This document shows positions 1 through 8,857 of a DNA stretch of 29,746 nt, in pieces; within the stretch, counting starts at the first letter, position 1, and the number at the start of each line of letters is the position of its first letter. A program made the position numbers and the translations under genes. This stretch comes from a virus, in IMG/VR virus record IMGVR_UViG_3300042556_001864, positions 1-29,746 of that record; one strand, given 5' to 3'. The notes beneath the pieces are model-generated. The model was not told the origin of the DNA. It saw nothing but the letters and a program-made list of their open reading frames with translations, and did not search any database.

Positions 1-177
1 CCAACCGAAAAAATGACAGACCAAAACACCAGTGATGAACGCAAGAAAAGGACGCTTGCTGCAATTCGTTATGAACTGACTTACCGACTTCTTTTCACCG
101 CCGCTCGCAACACACCAAACATCGAATGAGCCGATTGCACAGAGAAAACCAAAGGTGACTATTCCTGTCGTGCTCAT
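1..177 (-). CDS. small membrane protein, partial (runs off the window start)
   Basis: Reads leftward from an ATG at 177 and stays open to base 1 (59 codons visible), so the C-terminus lies outside the window. A GAGGTGGGT Shine-Dalgarno-like stretch precedes the ATG. Two hydrophobic segments are visible, around residues 4-16 and 44-58, with a lysine/serine-rich stretch between them, suggesting a two-pass membrane protein. It lies downstream of the capsid gene and its terminator, so it probably has its own promoter; palindromes at 196-212 and 214-232 are in its leader. Family not recognised; a holin-like role is possible but unsupported. Confidence 0.6.
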   Translation of the reverse strand, partial: MSTTGIVTFGFLCAIGSFDVWCVASGGEKKSVSQFITNCSKRPFLAFITGVLVCHFFGW

Positions 178-195
178 ACCCACCTCAAATCAACA

Positions 196-232
196 GCGGA
201 TCAACGATCCGCGTTTACTCTCTGTAAGTAAA
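196..232 (-). promoter_or_regulatory. two adjacent palindromes upstream of the leftmost gene
   Basis: GCGGATC-AAC-GATCCGC (196-212, 7-bp arms) is followed by TTTACT-7 bases-AGTAAA (214-232, 6-bp arms). They lie between the capsid-operon terminator and the leftmost gene, where a promoter and operator for that gene would be expected. No convincing -35/-10 pair was found, so the promoter is not placed. Confidence 0.45.
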
Positions 233-234
233 TA

Positions 235-270
235 CGCAAAAAGGTCGCAGACCTTTACTTCTGCGACCTT
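235..270 (-). terminator. intrinsic terminator of the head-gene operon
   Basis: A perfect 10-bp stem, AAGGTCGCAG (241-250) with CTGCGACCTT (261-270), has a 10-base loop. Read on the minus strand it is followed by a run of T (complement of 238-242). It sits just downstream of the capsid stop codon and is the strongest terminator in the left arm. Confidence 0.85.
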
Positions 271-293
271 ATTTGGGTTAAATTACTAAGCTC

Positions 294-1298
294 TTAGAGG
301 GAGCCAAGCAAAATCCGACGATTGTCAAGAGCAGCGAAGCCAAGCTCGCAATTTCCGAAGAACGAAACTCTTCCCTGACGGAAGTAGCTAGGATCTGGGT
401 AGATCATAACTTCCTGTCGAACTGGCATGATGAAGGAGTCGCGACTAGTCATATCAAGACCAACAACCAACTCTACGTCGCTTGATGGGCCAAGAGCACC
501 ACTAAGCTGACTTGTAAAGTAAGATTGATATTCCTGTGACTCACCAAGCTCGTCCATAGCATGAAGGTTGATACCGAAGATTCGGGTAATAGCACCATCG
601 TCGCTAGCGACATAGATTTCTCTACGAGTCGTTTCGTCAACAATGTCCACACCCCAGTTTCGAATATCTTCCAAAGCTTCTGGGCTAAGATAGATATCAG
701 TCAATCGACCGCGAGAGATAGAGCCAGAGTTACCCCCAGCGTTTCTTCGCATAACCGACTTCATAAGAGAAACCAATCTCTTAGTAAACTGACCAGCAGC
801 AGCGTCCGCATCATAAACCATGATGTTTCGGTCAGTACCGGCGGCAAGCAGAACGTGCCAAGCATCGTCGTTAATCTTCTTAACGAAACCAGCTTCCAAC
901 ACCTTCATAGCACGACCAGCAACATCCCAGCGGGCGTCACGGGCATATTTTGCCAAAAAGTCAATTGAGTTAGCGATACCGTAGGTTGGCACCTGAATGT
1001 AATCGCCTTCAACTGATCGTTCTGGAATCCGACCATGGCCGGGATTCGTATAGGCCACGAAGTCAACTTCGTCGCCGGGATTCAGCAAGTCGAGTGGAAA
1101 CTCGGCAGTGCTATTACTATCGAGAACTAGCTTCTCAAAGATAGGAGCAGTGACGTCTCCCACCAAGATAGCTTCGCGGAGAGGAGTCTGAAGGGCTTTC
1201 GCCATCTGCTCCTGACCAGCATATGCTACAGATGGCGACACATCGCCAGCCTGCTTAAGCATTTCAATGAACTCTGGATTCGGCTTAGTGAACGACAT
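294..1298 (-). CDS. major capsid protein (HK97-fold type)
   Basis: 334 aa if started at the ATG at 1298, which has AAGGGG seven bases upstream; an upstream in-frame TTG (1301) is less likely. Size, position (last of protease/scaffold, decoration, capsid) and composition fit an HK97-type major head protein. The N-terminal part (PEFIEMLKQAG...) looks like a delta/N-arm region, and the end is beta-rich (SFFGNCELGFAALDNRRILL). The order portal, protease, decoration, capsid is standard for siphovirus/myovirus head modules. The product would assemble into the procapsid shell with the portal and scaffold encoded upstream. Identification rests on context plus fold-level resemblance. Confidence 0.85.
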   Translation of the reverse strand: MSFTKPNPEFIEMLKQAGDVSPSVAYAGQEQMAKALQTPLREAILVGDVTAPIFEKLVLDSNSTAEFPLDLLNPGDEVDFVAYTNPGHGRIPERSVEGDYIQVPTYGIANSIDFLAKYARDARWDVAGRAMKVLEAGFVKKINDDAWHVLLAAGTDRNIMVYDADAAAGQFTKRLVSLMKSVMRRNAGGNSGSISRGRLTDIYLSPEALEDIRNWGVDIVDETTRREIYVASDDGAITRIFGINLHAMDELGESQEYQSYFTSQLSGALGPSSDVELVVGLDMTSRDSFIMPVRQEVMIYPDPSYFRQGRVSFFGNCELGFAALDNRRILLGSL

Positions 1299-1309
1299 CA
1301 AATTACCCC

Positions 1310-1759
1310 TTATAGATTGATTGAAACCTTGGCGAAACCATCAGCATCCTTAGAACTAAGGAACTGACCGACCTTCAGAGCCCCAGTGGCCTGAGTGGCA
1401 CTAATAAGACCAGTACCAGCAAGATAAGCATCCTGACCACCGGCTGGTGTTCCACTGATTGCATCAGTAGTAACCCATCCCTTACGCAGAATAGTAATCT
1501 TGCCACCCTTCTGGACTTCATCCTTGTGCTGGTTCAAGTGCTGACGAGTCAGGTCAAGATTGACCATATCATTCAGCAGAACCCCAAGAGGATATGCTCC
1601 AGATGGATTTGCTTTTACTGTCGCCAAAGCTACAGCACTATCCATAGCGGCACCTGAGCCCGCTGTGCTTACAGAAACAACCAAACCACGAGTGGCAGTT
1701 TCATTCATGAAGAATGAAATGTCTGTGTCCAGCTCGTAACGATCACCCTTTAGTGACAT
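1310..1759 (-). CDS. putative head decoration/stabilisation protein
   Basis: 149 aa, ATG at 1759 with AAGGGGTAA upstream, the same kind of ribosome site as the capsid gene. Only about ten bases separate it from the capsid gene, so the two are co-transcribed. The sequence is beta-strand and glycine/alanine rich with no catalytic motif, and lies between the protease/scaffold and the capsid gene, the usual place for gpD-like decoration proteins. A direct hit to a named family cannot be claimed by eye. Confidence 0.6.
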   Translation of the reverse strand: MSLKGDRYELDTDISFFMNETATRGLVVSVSTAGSGAAMDSAVALATVKANPSGAYPLGVLLNDMVNLDLTRQHLNQHKDEVQKGGKITILRKGWVTTDAISGTPAGGQDAYLAGTGLISATQATGALKVGQFLSSKDADGFAKVSINL

Positions 1760-1769
1760 GCTTTACCCC

Positions 1770-3089
1770 TTATTTCGAATTTTTTGTGGACTGAAGGACA
1801 CTAGCACGCAGCCATTGTGAGGCAACGCTTATCTTGTCAGCGACAGAGTCTTCAACTACTACAACTGCTGGTTCATCAACCTCGGTTACAGTTTCTAGAG
1901 CTTCAGTCTCTGTTTCGACTTCGACTTCAACCGACTCAGTGTCCGCAACAGGGGTCGGCTTAACAATCAGGGCTACTACTACATCGAACATCTCGTCAGT
2001 AGCGTCTGCAAACTTAGAGAGCAACTCAGTTGCTTTATCTTCGGTTGCACCAGCGGTAACGAGAGCATTCTTTCTTGCAGCAGCTTTCACTTCAGAAACC
2101 ATCTTCTGGATTTCCTGACTCAAAGTCAGTTTTTCCTGAGAGATAGTTGCAATAGTGGCTTCAAGTTCATTTACTTTTGTCTCAAGCGAAGCAATAGTGG
2201 CTTTATGAGTGCCAATTTCTGTCGCTAGAGTGCTTGCAGTAGTCTTCTCTGTTGAGAGAGCTTCTTTCAAAGCTGTGACTTCTGCTAGTTGCACTGAATT
2301 ATCTTCAGGCATCACTACCTCCATAGCCAATGTGGAAAAAGTATCTACGGGCTTGAATGGGTTAACTTCCTTCGGGAGGATAACACTTCTTGGATTTGCT
2401 GGCTTATCTACAAGACCCTTACCAGAAAAATATAGGTCTCTCAACAAGCGGCCAATTTTGTAGCCCTCATACGATCCAGTGCCACCATAAGCCCGCAAAT
2501 GCTTGGTGAGGAACGCAGAGTTTTCGTCTCTAGCTATAACTTTTTGTGAACCATCAGGCTCAACAACTGCATAATCGAAGTTTCGAAATACGCATTCCAT
2601 AGATACAGCTAATTGACCCTCGTCTATTTTGGCAATCAAGTCATTGACTCGACTGGACTGGTCGGGGTCGCCCCAAGTCTTATAAATAACGGCGGAAGTA
2701 ACTAGATCCATCTTTTCTGGAAGAGGGAGTTCGTTAATGATGGCACCATCCTCAGCCATTGCGGCTGAAGAAATCATATGTCCGATGATATCTGTCTCAT
2801 CGTGCATATAATTGAATGGCTTGTCGACTGGTGTTTCGCGTGCCGCCCATAGGTCTGCTACATCGAATACATCGTCGTTTTTATTCCATCCCGCCGATAC
2901 TAGAATGGAATTTAGATAGTAAAGATCTGCTTGAACTGGCCTATCACTAATTGAAGCTAGTGTTATTCCAGCTATCTCAGAGTCTCCACTAAGTAATTGA
3001 GTGCTAGTAATTGGGCATACCATAGCAACACTAACGCTCTTAAGAGCGTCAGATAAGTTGTCTAATTTTTCAGCTTCATATACTTGCAT
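1770..3089 (-). CDS. prohead protease-scaffold fusion protein
   Basis: 439 aa, ATG at 3089 behind GAGGTAA. The N-terminal ~230 residues look like a phage prohead protease: a His in FNYMHDETDIIGH (about residues 93-105) and a Ser in QLAVSMECVF (about 159-168) fit the His/Ser pair of S78-like head maturation proteases. Residues ~265-345 are a long heptad-rich coiled coil typical of a scaffold, followed by a very acidic Glu/Val/Thr-rich tail (about 375-420) and a short basic end. Such fusions let the protease remove its own scaffold after procapsid assembly. Protease assignment is inferred from motif placement and gene order. Confidence 0.72.
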   Translation of the reverse strand: MQVYEAEKLDNLSDALKSVSVAMVCPITSTQLLSGDSEIAGITLASISDRPVQADLYYLNSILVSAGWNKNDDVFDVADLWAARETPVDKPFNYMHDETDIIGHMISSAAMAEDGAIINELPLPEKMDLVTSAVIYKTWGDPDQSSRVNDLIAKIDEGQLAVSMECVFRNFDYAVVEPDGSQKVIARDENSAFLTKHLRAYGGTGSYEGYKIGRLLRDLYFSGKGLVDKPANPRSVILPKEVNPFKPVDTFSTLAMEVVMPEDNSVQLAEVTALKEALSTEKTTASTLATEIGTHKATIASLETKVNELEATIATISQEKLTLSQEIQKMVSEVKAAARKNALVTAGATEDKATELLSKFADATDEMFDVVVALIVKPTPVADTESVEVEVETETEALETVTEVDEPAVVVVEDSVADKISVASQWLRASVLQSTKNSK

Positions 3090-3141
3090 TGATTACCTCA
3101 TAATTTAAATACGCAGCTATTCTAAGTTTTCTGCTTTTTTC

Positions 3142-5136
3142 TTAAAATTCTTCGTAAGCATATGCTAAGCAGTTTATTTGACGTGCCTCATCAATAGTCG
3201 GCTGTCTATTATGGGTCGCCAAAAAGTTTCGGTAAAAAGGATGGGCATCTATTTTCTTCTTTTTCTCCATGGCCTCGGCCACAGACTCAGTATCTACTAG
3301 AGAGAATGGTTCTAGCCCACAAAGGGTCACGAACTTAATCTCCTCTAATTCGGCCTGCTGGCCCGTAGTCAATTCTCGCAGAGAATTACACCCATACTGA
3401 GAAAGCATAACTGGATTAAGAATGGCCGAAATCTTCTTCTGGGCCTCTGTGGTCCACAAGATAGTACTAGCCAAATCTGCTTTGCTCTTAGGGAGAACTC
3501 TTCTCTGCTTCCTAGGACCAGCATCCTTTTTGAACAAAGGTCGGCCATTATCTTTTACCGGCTTCTTTCCGGCAGGATTTCCGGCTCCGGGCTGGACAGG
3601 AGGCTTTCTTGCCTTATAATCTGTCACATCTTCAATGCTGAGTGTGTCTTTGGTGAGGGCCAATTTCACAAACTCAGACTCGACGTTGCCATTATGGAAT
3701 GGATCAGATTTAGGTGGCAATTTACGCTTCTTCCTGTCTTTTTCCTCTTTGGCGATTCGTGACTCTTCAATATCATGGGACTCACCGAATCTCTCCCTAA
3801 GGGTCTCAGCAGAGATGATGTGCCGATCTGACAATTGAATCCAAAGGTTCTTTTCAGCCGCCTCATCTGACAGGATCATATTGTCAAAGCGGAGTTCCGC
3901 TGGAGATGGGAAGCCCATAGCCGTAGCGATAGACTCAAACTCTAGCCTCCAGAAGTTTTCTAGTAGGCCCCGACCATATTCAAGCTTTTCAATGAGGGTC
4001 TTAAGGCTGAGGTAATTATTAGTGAAACCCCCACCAGAGGAAGTCCCAGTCATAGTTTGTGGGACTCCTAGTCCCCCATATACAGCATTAAGCACTGGGC
4101 CGTACTTCTCACTACCCAAGAAGTGGTAAATTTGGCTAGTGGATTCTTTAAAGTCGAGTTCTGGACCCCAAACAAGGTCCATAGTTCCACCACCCACATT
4201 ACTAGCCAATACATCTCGTAGCTTATCTACGGCTGCTCTAGTGGGGGCGATTTTATGCTCTAAGCTACCCAAACGCCACAGGCGTATATTAGAAATGGCC
4301 CCATCTAAAGCCGACATATCGGCCAACTTCATCTTCTCCATCATAGTAATATCATCTAAGATGGCATGGATCATTGGGTTTGCCCAAACTGCCCAATCAT
4401 CCTTCTTATAGTGATAGAGCGACAACCTCTCTGAATCTAATGGTATAAACTCGGCACCATCTAAAATCATCTTTCTGATCTTAGGGTCTACATCCTTTAG
4501 GAAGGATGGGTCGGCCTTCTTATTAGCAATAGCATTCTTGGTCTTGGAAGAGATTCTGATCTTGTAGCTCTTCTCCCCGCCGAAGATATCAGAATAGTCC
4601 CCATCTGCCTCAACGACTAGCGGATTAAGGAAGTCATATCTGAATGGGATGACTCTCTTTTCAGCCCTAGACATATCCTTCTGCTGCGACTTAGTGATTT
4701 TACCATTAGCCTTATAGACTATTACATTGCCTAGCCGGTACAGGTAATTGAGGAAACGTTCAGAACGTTCAGCCCCATTGACCTTCTGCCACCATCTCCG
4801 ATAGAATCGCTCTATGTTCTTATTAGTGTGGGAGATCCTGATGCCCTGAGAGGCAAAATCCCCCATCAGGTCAATAACCTGCTTGATAAGGCCGACATTA
4901 TCGTAAGCCTTAACGCACTTCCGCATGATGCCCTTAGCATCACCCTCTGGGGACTCCGAAGGGCGAAACCCGTAATAGTCTTCCCGATTGTACTCATCGC
5001 GAACCGATATGTTCGGCTCCAGCGAGAGATATCTGCGGTTGCTTGCAGAGGTACTCATCAATCCGGTGTACGAGGCTAAAGCCTCGTCTTGGAGAATTGC
5101 ATTGGTTGTTTGTGAAACACTCTTTTTTACTGCCAT
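3142..5136 (-). CDS. portal protein
   Basis: 664 aa, ATG at 5136. Large size, position directly after the terminase large subunit, and segments typical of portals (YHYKKDDWAVWANPMIHAIL, then TMTGTSSGGGFTNNYLSLKT in the middle) identify it as the dodecameric DNA-entry ring at the capsid vertex. Residues ~490-560 are a Lys/Pro-rich, probably disordered linker, and a C-terminal extension of roughly 100 residues (from about 560, including TILWTTEAQKKISAILNPVM) follows. That extension is longer than in compact portals and may be a separate small domain. The leader contains a palindrome at 5159-5176. Confidence 0.82.
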   Translation of the reverse strand: MAVKKSVSQTTNAILQDEALASYTGLMSTSASNRRYLSLEPNISVRDEYNREDYYGFRPSESPEGDAKGIMRKCVKAYDNVGLIKQVIDLMGDFASQGIRISHTNKNIERFYRRWWQKVNGAERSERFLNYLYRLGNVIVYKANGKITKSQQKDMSRAEKRVIPFRYDFLNPLVVEADGDYSDIFGGEKSYKIRISSKTKNAIANKKADPSFLKDVDPKIRKMILDGAEFIPLDSERLSLYHYKKDDWAVWANPMIHAILDDITMMEKMKLADMSALDGAISNIRLWRLGSLEHKIAPTRAAVDKLRDVLASNVGGGTMDLVWGPELDFKESTSQIYHFLGSEKYGPVLNAVYGGLGVPQTMTGTSSGGGFTNNYLSLKTLIEKLEYGRGLLENFWRLEFESIATAMGFPSPAELRFDNMILSDEAAEKNLWIQLSDRHIISAETLRERFGESHDIEESRIAKEEKDRKKRKLPPKSDPFHNGNVESEFVKLALTKDTLSIEDVTDYKARKPPVQPGAGNPAGKKPVKDNGRPLFKKDAGPRKQRRVLPKSKADLASTILWTTEAQKKISAILNPVMLSQYGCNSLRELTTGQQAELEEIKFVTLCGLEPFSLVDTESVAEAMEKKKKIDAHPFYRNFLATHNRQPTIDEARQINCLAYAYEEF

Positions 5137-5158
5137 TTGCTCGATCCGATCGTAATTG

Positions 5159-5176
5159 GATTATGTACCTATAATC
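5159..5176. repeat. palindrome in the terminase-portal gap
   Basis: GATTAT-GTACCT-ATAATC, perfect 6-bp arms, in the ~67-base gap between the terminase stop and the portal start. It could be an operator or an mRNA hairpin setting portal expression. On the minus strand it holds TATA-rich -10-like sequence but no matching -35 box was seen. Confidence 0.45.
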
Positions 5177-5203
5177 TAATACGGTCGAGCCGACTTGGGA
5201 GAC

Positions 5204-7192
5204 TCAATATCCATCATATGCGTCTTGAGCACTCTTGAACCATTGTGGGGCGACGTATGCGAGCTTGGCTTTCTTCCCTGCGGCCCCGCTAGAGAATCCT
5301 CCATAGCTTTCGTATGCCGCCTGACCATCTAGGGAGAAGTTTCTGGCCCCCATATTCGCCATCAGTAAAGCAGAATACCTGTCTTTTCTCATCTTCTTCT
5401 TCTTATTGGCCCCCACCTTAATGTCTGGTGTGTCCCAGCGATCTCGCCCATTTGGGGTCTTGGTAATCTCAATTAGGACTAGCTCGTTCTTCATCTCCTC
5501 AATTTCCATAACACAGTCTTCCAAAGTGTCATAGAGTTTGTTATTGACCTTGTCTTGTTCCGCAGCTAAGCCAAGAACGACGGGGTCGAACTTAGGAAAG
5601 AGCAAAGTCTTATCCTCTAGGTCTTTTCTCAATCCATGATTGGCCTCAGAGGTCCATTCAGCCTTGGCGAAATTGACAAGCTCGATAATATGCAGGCCAG
5701 CCTCATCATCTGTGGGCTTCTCTTTGTCCTCGTCAATTACGGGCCAGAAGGGGACTTCTCCGGGATGCAAATTAGAGGTTTCGTGGAGGGCTTCGTTAAC
5801 CGCAACACCACCGCCCTGAGAGTCGAGCATGATACGCTCAGTAGGGAATACACGCATAAGCTCACGAATCTTTCTAGCAGCATAACTGTAGAAGTTATCC
5901 TCAGTAGTTAGACCAAGCTTAACTCTTTCCGTGTGAGACTGACGAGTAGTAGTCCAACAGTGTACGATTCTTCTATGATCTTGATAGAGTTCCAAAACCA
6001 CTATGGAGAAGTTGTCGATTTCGGAGGCCGGGTCAACACCAATGATATATCTGGCGGCTGGATTGCCCTTTATCGCAGCATCGAATACAACTGGGCCAGA
6101 TGGGAGAATAACCTCATTATGTTCATTAGTAACACAAGACTCGATCAGGCTTCGTTTGAAAAACCCATTACTGTCTGTTACAAAAATGGCTCCCCACTCC
6201 ATATTGAAGATACCACTATGAACAGACGCCTTAGATCTGGCTACGTTTCCCTCATCCATAAAGCCCTTGGGTAGAACCTCGTATGGTATTCTAATGACAG
6301 AATAGTCTTTCCAATTAAACCCATCTGGAACACCTTCTGGGAATAGCTCTCTAACTCTTCTCGGATCGCCCTTTGAGCTGATAATCTGCTTATACTTCTT
6401 CCAGTAGTCGGCAAAGTGATTAAAGTCGTAGAAAGCGGTTCCGCACAAGATAATTTGATTTCCCATAGCTAGGTCGTTGGCTCCTAGCAATAGTGGATCA
6501 ATCCCTCTCTCAGCGGCCATCTCTTCGGCGGCTCGTCTTCTAACCACATCAGCAGGAGCGGCTGATACGTTACCGAAACCAGCAATAACGGTTTCAAAGA
6601 TTTCTCGGGAATGAGAGCTGAATTCTTCGATCAAAAGGTCTTGACAGCGATACCCTCGGATCTTCTCACCAGTACCAATAGGAATACATGTTATGGTAGA
6701 CCCATTTATGCCAAACCTACACATGTCTGGCGATCTGGTGGGGCCACTGTCTTGATCTACTAAGTCCCTTAAAATAGGAGCCCCTTTCCATATGGTCTCC
6801 ATATACTCATGAATGAATTTTGACTGTCTAAAGGCCGCTCCCGCAACAAGTATTCTCCTGTTGGGCATAATCAAGGCCCGCATCAGAGAATACAATGCAA
6901 GCATAAAACTCTTAGAGCTTCCTCGACTACCAATAAGCATAGGGTACTTGCGTACCCACAACTCTTGCAAAACTACATTCTGAAATGGCAGGATGTCTAC
7001 GTTCAAAATGTGATGACACAAGAAGGCAAAATACTCAGGCTGAGATAGTAGCCATGCTACTTTTTTCTCAAAATCTAAGTTATCGTCTGTCCTTAAAATA
7101 TCTAATGGGTTATACGCTGGTTCCTCTTTAACATACTTGGTTAAGTATGCTTCGTTGAGTTCGCGTAAAACTTGTTTAGTTAATTTTTCCAA
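5204..7192 (-). CDS. terminase large subunit (packaging ATPase/nuclease)
   Basis: 662 aa. ATPase: Walker A GSRGSSKS at residues 88-95, Walker B LLIEEF at 186-191 with the catalytic Glu after it. RNase H-like nuclease: acidic residues in YIIGVDPAS (D387) and RIMLDSQGG (D457), and a late acidic cluster (about 555-559). It pumps DNA into the prohead and makes the packaging cut. The only reasonable start is TTG at 7192, because the next in-frame ATG is inside the ATPase core; the upstream ribosome site is weak. A copy of the 13-mer CGGTAAAAGAGAA lies in its leader (7219-7231). Confidence 0.93.
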   Translation of the reverse strand: MEKLTKQVLRELNEAYLTKYVKEEPAYNPLDILRTDDNLDFEKKVAWLLSQPEYFAFLCHHILNVDILPFQNVVLQELWVRKYPMLIGSRGSSKSFMLALYSLMRALIMPNRRILVAGAAFRQSKFIHEYMETIWKGAPILRDLVDQDSGPTRSPDMCRFGINGSTITCIPIGTGEKIRGYRCQDLLIEEFSSHSREIFETVIAGFGNVSAAPADVVRRRAAEEMAAERGIDPLLLGANDLAMGNQIILCGTAFYDFNHFADYWKKYKQIISSKGDPRRVRELFPEGVPDGFNWKDYSVIRIPYEVLPKGFMDEGNVARSKASVHSGIFNMEWGAIFVTDSNGFFKRSLIESCVTNEHNEVILPSGPVVFDAAIKGNPAARYIIGVDPASEIDNFSIVVLELYQDHRRIVHCWTTTRQSHTERVKLGLTTEDNFYSYAARKIRELMRVFPTERIMLDSQGGGVAVNEALHETSNLHPGEVPFWPVIDEDKEKPTDDEAGLHIIELVNFAKAEWTSEANHGLRKDLEDKTLLFPKFDPVVLGLAAEQDKVNNKLYDTLEDCVMEIEEMKNELVLIEITKTPNGRDRWDTPDIKVGANKKKKMRKDRYSALLMANMGARNFSLDGQAAYESYGGFSSGAAGKKAKLAYVAPQWFKSAQDAYDGY

Positions 7193-7218
7193 GCTACACT
7201 TCGTTGGGCTAATCGCCC

Positions 7219-7231
7219 CGGTAAAAGAGAA
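7219..7231 (+). promoter_or_regulatory. 13-mer operator/stoperator-like site, copy 1
   Basis: CGGTAAAAGAGAA, exact match to the consensus CRGTAAAAGAGAA, in the ~70-base gap upstream of the terminase gene. It is on the plus strand while transcription is leftward. Confidence 0.7.
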
Positions 7232-7264
7232 AGGGCCGACTTGCCCCTTGTATGCCGTTACGCC

Positions 7265-7798
7265 CTAGTCAACCAGTCGTTCTGCCTGAGACACAAAGAA
7301 TGGTCTACAGCGAGAGGCCATAATGGGTCTAACTCCTAGTACTGTCATTCCACGTTGATCTGCCGAATCAGCAATCCTTGTCTTTATCTTGTTGCAGATT
7401 CGCCATACTCCATATTCCTTAATCTGATCACTTGATAGCTGGCTAATAATTCTGACGAGAGCTGCCCCACCAAGCATCTCTAAATGATTTTGGCCACTAA
7501 ACTGCGAGGTCTCATACTTCAGGACATCATGAATCTCATATTCAATCCCAAGCCTCCATTGCCAGTCTTTATCATCGGCGGAAGTTACAGCAATAATTGC
7601 AGTCTCACAGATTTGGCTTGCTACTGTATGAACTCGCCAATATTGAATAAGCGGCCATATTAGGTAGAGGCCCGGACCTTTTCTTCGGCCCCATCGACCA
7701 AACCAATAACAAGCTGCCTCCTCCATTGGGCCAACAATTGTTGGTCTTGGAAGAAGTTCCCAGATAAACTGGATGATCTGAGTTAGTAGGTCTAACAT
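7265..7798 (-). CDS. SPFH/band-7 (stomatin-prohibitin)-like membrane protein
   Basis: 177 aa. A short hydrophobic N-terminus (about residues 4-16) is followed by a pattern typical of the SPFH domain: PTIVGPMEEAACYWFGRWG, then GPGLYLIWPLIQ, then TSADDKDWQWRLGIEYEI with an alternating-strand rhythm. SPFH proteins line membranes and form large oligomeric rings. It ends before the long C-terminal coiled coil of host stomatins, so it is a minimal version. Its ATG overlaps the end of the ERCC4 nuclease gene (ATGTTAG), implying translational coupling. The role in a packaging module is unknown; membrane association during lysis or injection is only a guess. Confidence 0.65.
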   Translation of the reverse strand: MLDLLTQIIQFIWELLPRPTIVGPMEEAACYWFGRWGRRKGPGLYLIWPLIQYWRVHTVASQICETAIIAVTSADDKDWQWRLGIEYEIHDVLKYETSQFSGQNHLEMLGGAALVRIISQLSSDQIKEYGVWRICNKIKTRIADSADQRGMTVLGVRPIMASRCRPFFVSQAERLVD

Positions 7799-8292
7799 TG
7801 TTCCAGCTCTTTAAATCGCCCAAGGACATAGTCTTCAGCATTACGCCTATTACCACAAAACACTACGGGCATTCTAGATGCCACCTTATCAACGAGGGTT
7901 TTAAGATGCCTCCCATTGATTCTAAGCTCGGACCAAGCGTCAACTCGTTCTCCCCTAGTGTATTTGCCACTAGCTATCTCTCTTACCGATGGTCTTCTGA
8001 ACTTTGGTATTCCAGAATTCTCTGGGAAGCAGTGGATATCAGACTCTGAAAACTCAAAGACGCATTCTGCCGATTCTAGGAGAAGAAGCTTATCTACTTC
8101 TCTATGAAACCTCTCCATATTCTTGGTTCTACCAAGGTTCATATAAATTTCGCCAACAGAGGCCTTCCTCTCTATGACAAACTTGCCCAAAAGGGCCCTA
8201 GTTGTATAATCCCCACAGTCAAGTTTCTGAACTGTCGTCTTCTCCATGAAGGTCCAAAAGTTTTTCTCTCTGGTGTCTCGTATGATTTCCAT
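7792..8292 (-). CDS. ERCC4 (XPF-type) nuclease
   Basis: 166 aa, ATG at 8292. The start places the ERCC4 motif in order: IIRDTREK (D6, R8, E9), CGDY (G27-Y29), then FVIERK (E41-R42-K43), matching the family signature GDxxxERK. This metal-dependent fold cuts branched or flapped DNA. The rest (residues 55-166) completes a small single-domain nuclease without the HhH domain of cellular XPF. Its start overlaps the PAS gene by 74 bases in another frame, and its end overlaps the SPFH gene by 7. Likely roles are resolving recombination or replication forks before packaging. Confidence 0.78.
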   Translation of the reverse strand: MEIIRDTREKNFWTFMEKTTVQKLDCGDYTTRALLGKFVIERKASVGEIYMNLGRTKNMERFHREVDKLLLLESAECVFEFSESDIHCFPENSGIPKFRRPSVREIASGKYTRGERVDAWSELRINGRHLKTLVDKVASRMPVVFCGNRRNAEDYVLGRFKELEQC

Positions 8293-8857
8293 CTCTTACC
8301 TTGTTTACCTTTATATATCCCACATAGCACTGAACTACATCTTCGTCATTTTTTACAGCCATGGCAGATGCAGTCACGTCAAGCTCTATGCCATCTCTCT
8401 TATTAATAATAGTATAGTCACAATCATACGCTATATCGTTTTCAATTGAGTAGATCCAATGATCGTTTACTCTCTTTCTGTCAGACTGGTGTATGCCTTG
8501 CAGCCAGCCAAACCCCATCATATCCTTCGAGTCAAGACAAAATAACTCATTGAGGTATGAGTTGCTCCATGTACATCTGCCTTTTGTGTCGCAGATGAAT
8601 ATTCCAATTTTGATATGCCGTTCTGTAATTTGCTGCCGAAGTTCATAGACTTCATAGGAGGTCTGAATGGCGTCATGAATTTCCTTAATAGATTCCGCTG
8701 GGTTATCACCAAATACGACATGGAAACGATCCCCAAGCACAAGAGACCTAATTGCATTTTTTACATACCTCCTGCATCTTACTACAAAAGTAATGATGCT
8801 GACTAAAAATATAGAAATAGTACCATAGTTCTCAACGAGAACTTTAATTATGTCCAC
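8219..8857 (-). CDS. membrane-anchored PAS-domain protein
   Basis: 212 aa, GTG start at 8857 with AGGAG upstream. One N-terminal transmembrane helix (about residues 12-27) is followed by a basic stop-transfer segment, a helical linker (about 50-80), and a PAS domain (about 84-186). The domain shows GIFICDTKGRCTWSN at its first strands, the WLQGIHQSDRKRV 'IHpdDR' motif, and a closing strand YVGYIKVNK. No kinase, cyclase or HTH output domain follows, so it is a bare sensor or scaffold. It overlaps the HNH gene (14 bases) upstream and the ERCC4 gene (74 bases) downstream. A PAS sensor inside a head/packaging operon is unusual. Confidence 0.75.
   Translation of the reverse strand: MDIIKVLVENYGTISIFLVSIITFVVRCRRYVKNAIRSLVLGDRFHVVFGDNPAESIKEIHDAIQTSYEVYELRQQITERHIKIGIFICDTKGRCTWSNSYLNELFCLDSKDMMGFGWLQGIHQSDRKRVNDHWIYSIENDIAYDCDYTIINKRDGIELDVTASAMAVKNDEDVVQCYVGYIKVNKVRDGNHTRHQREKLLDLHGEDDSSET

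Noticed and set aside
561-968. 135-codon plus-strand ORF
   Set aside because: It is antisense to the capsid gene, with a Ser/Thr/Asn-heavy composition typical of the shadow frame.
5120-5134. Copy of the 13-mer at the portal start (CTCTTTTTTACTG)
   Set aside because: Two extra T relative to the motif and explained by the Lys-Lys codons of the portal N-terminus.
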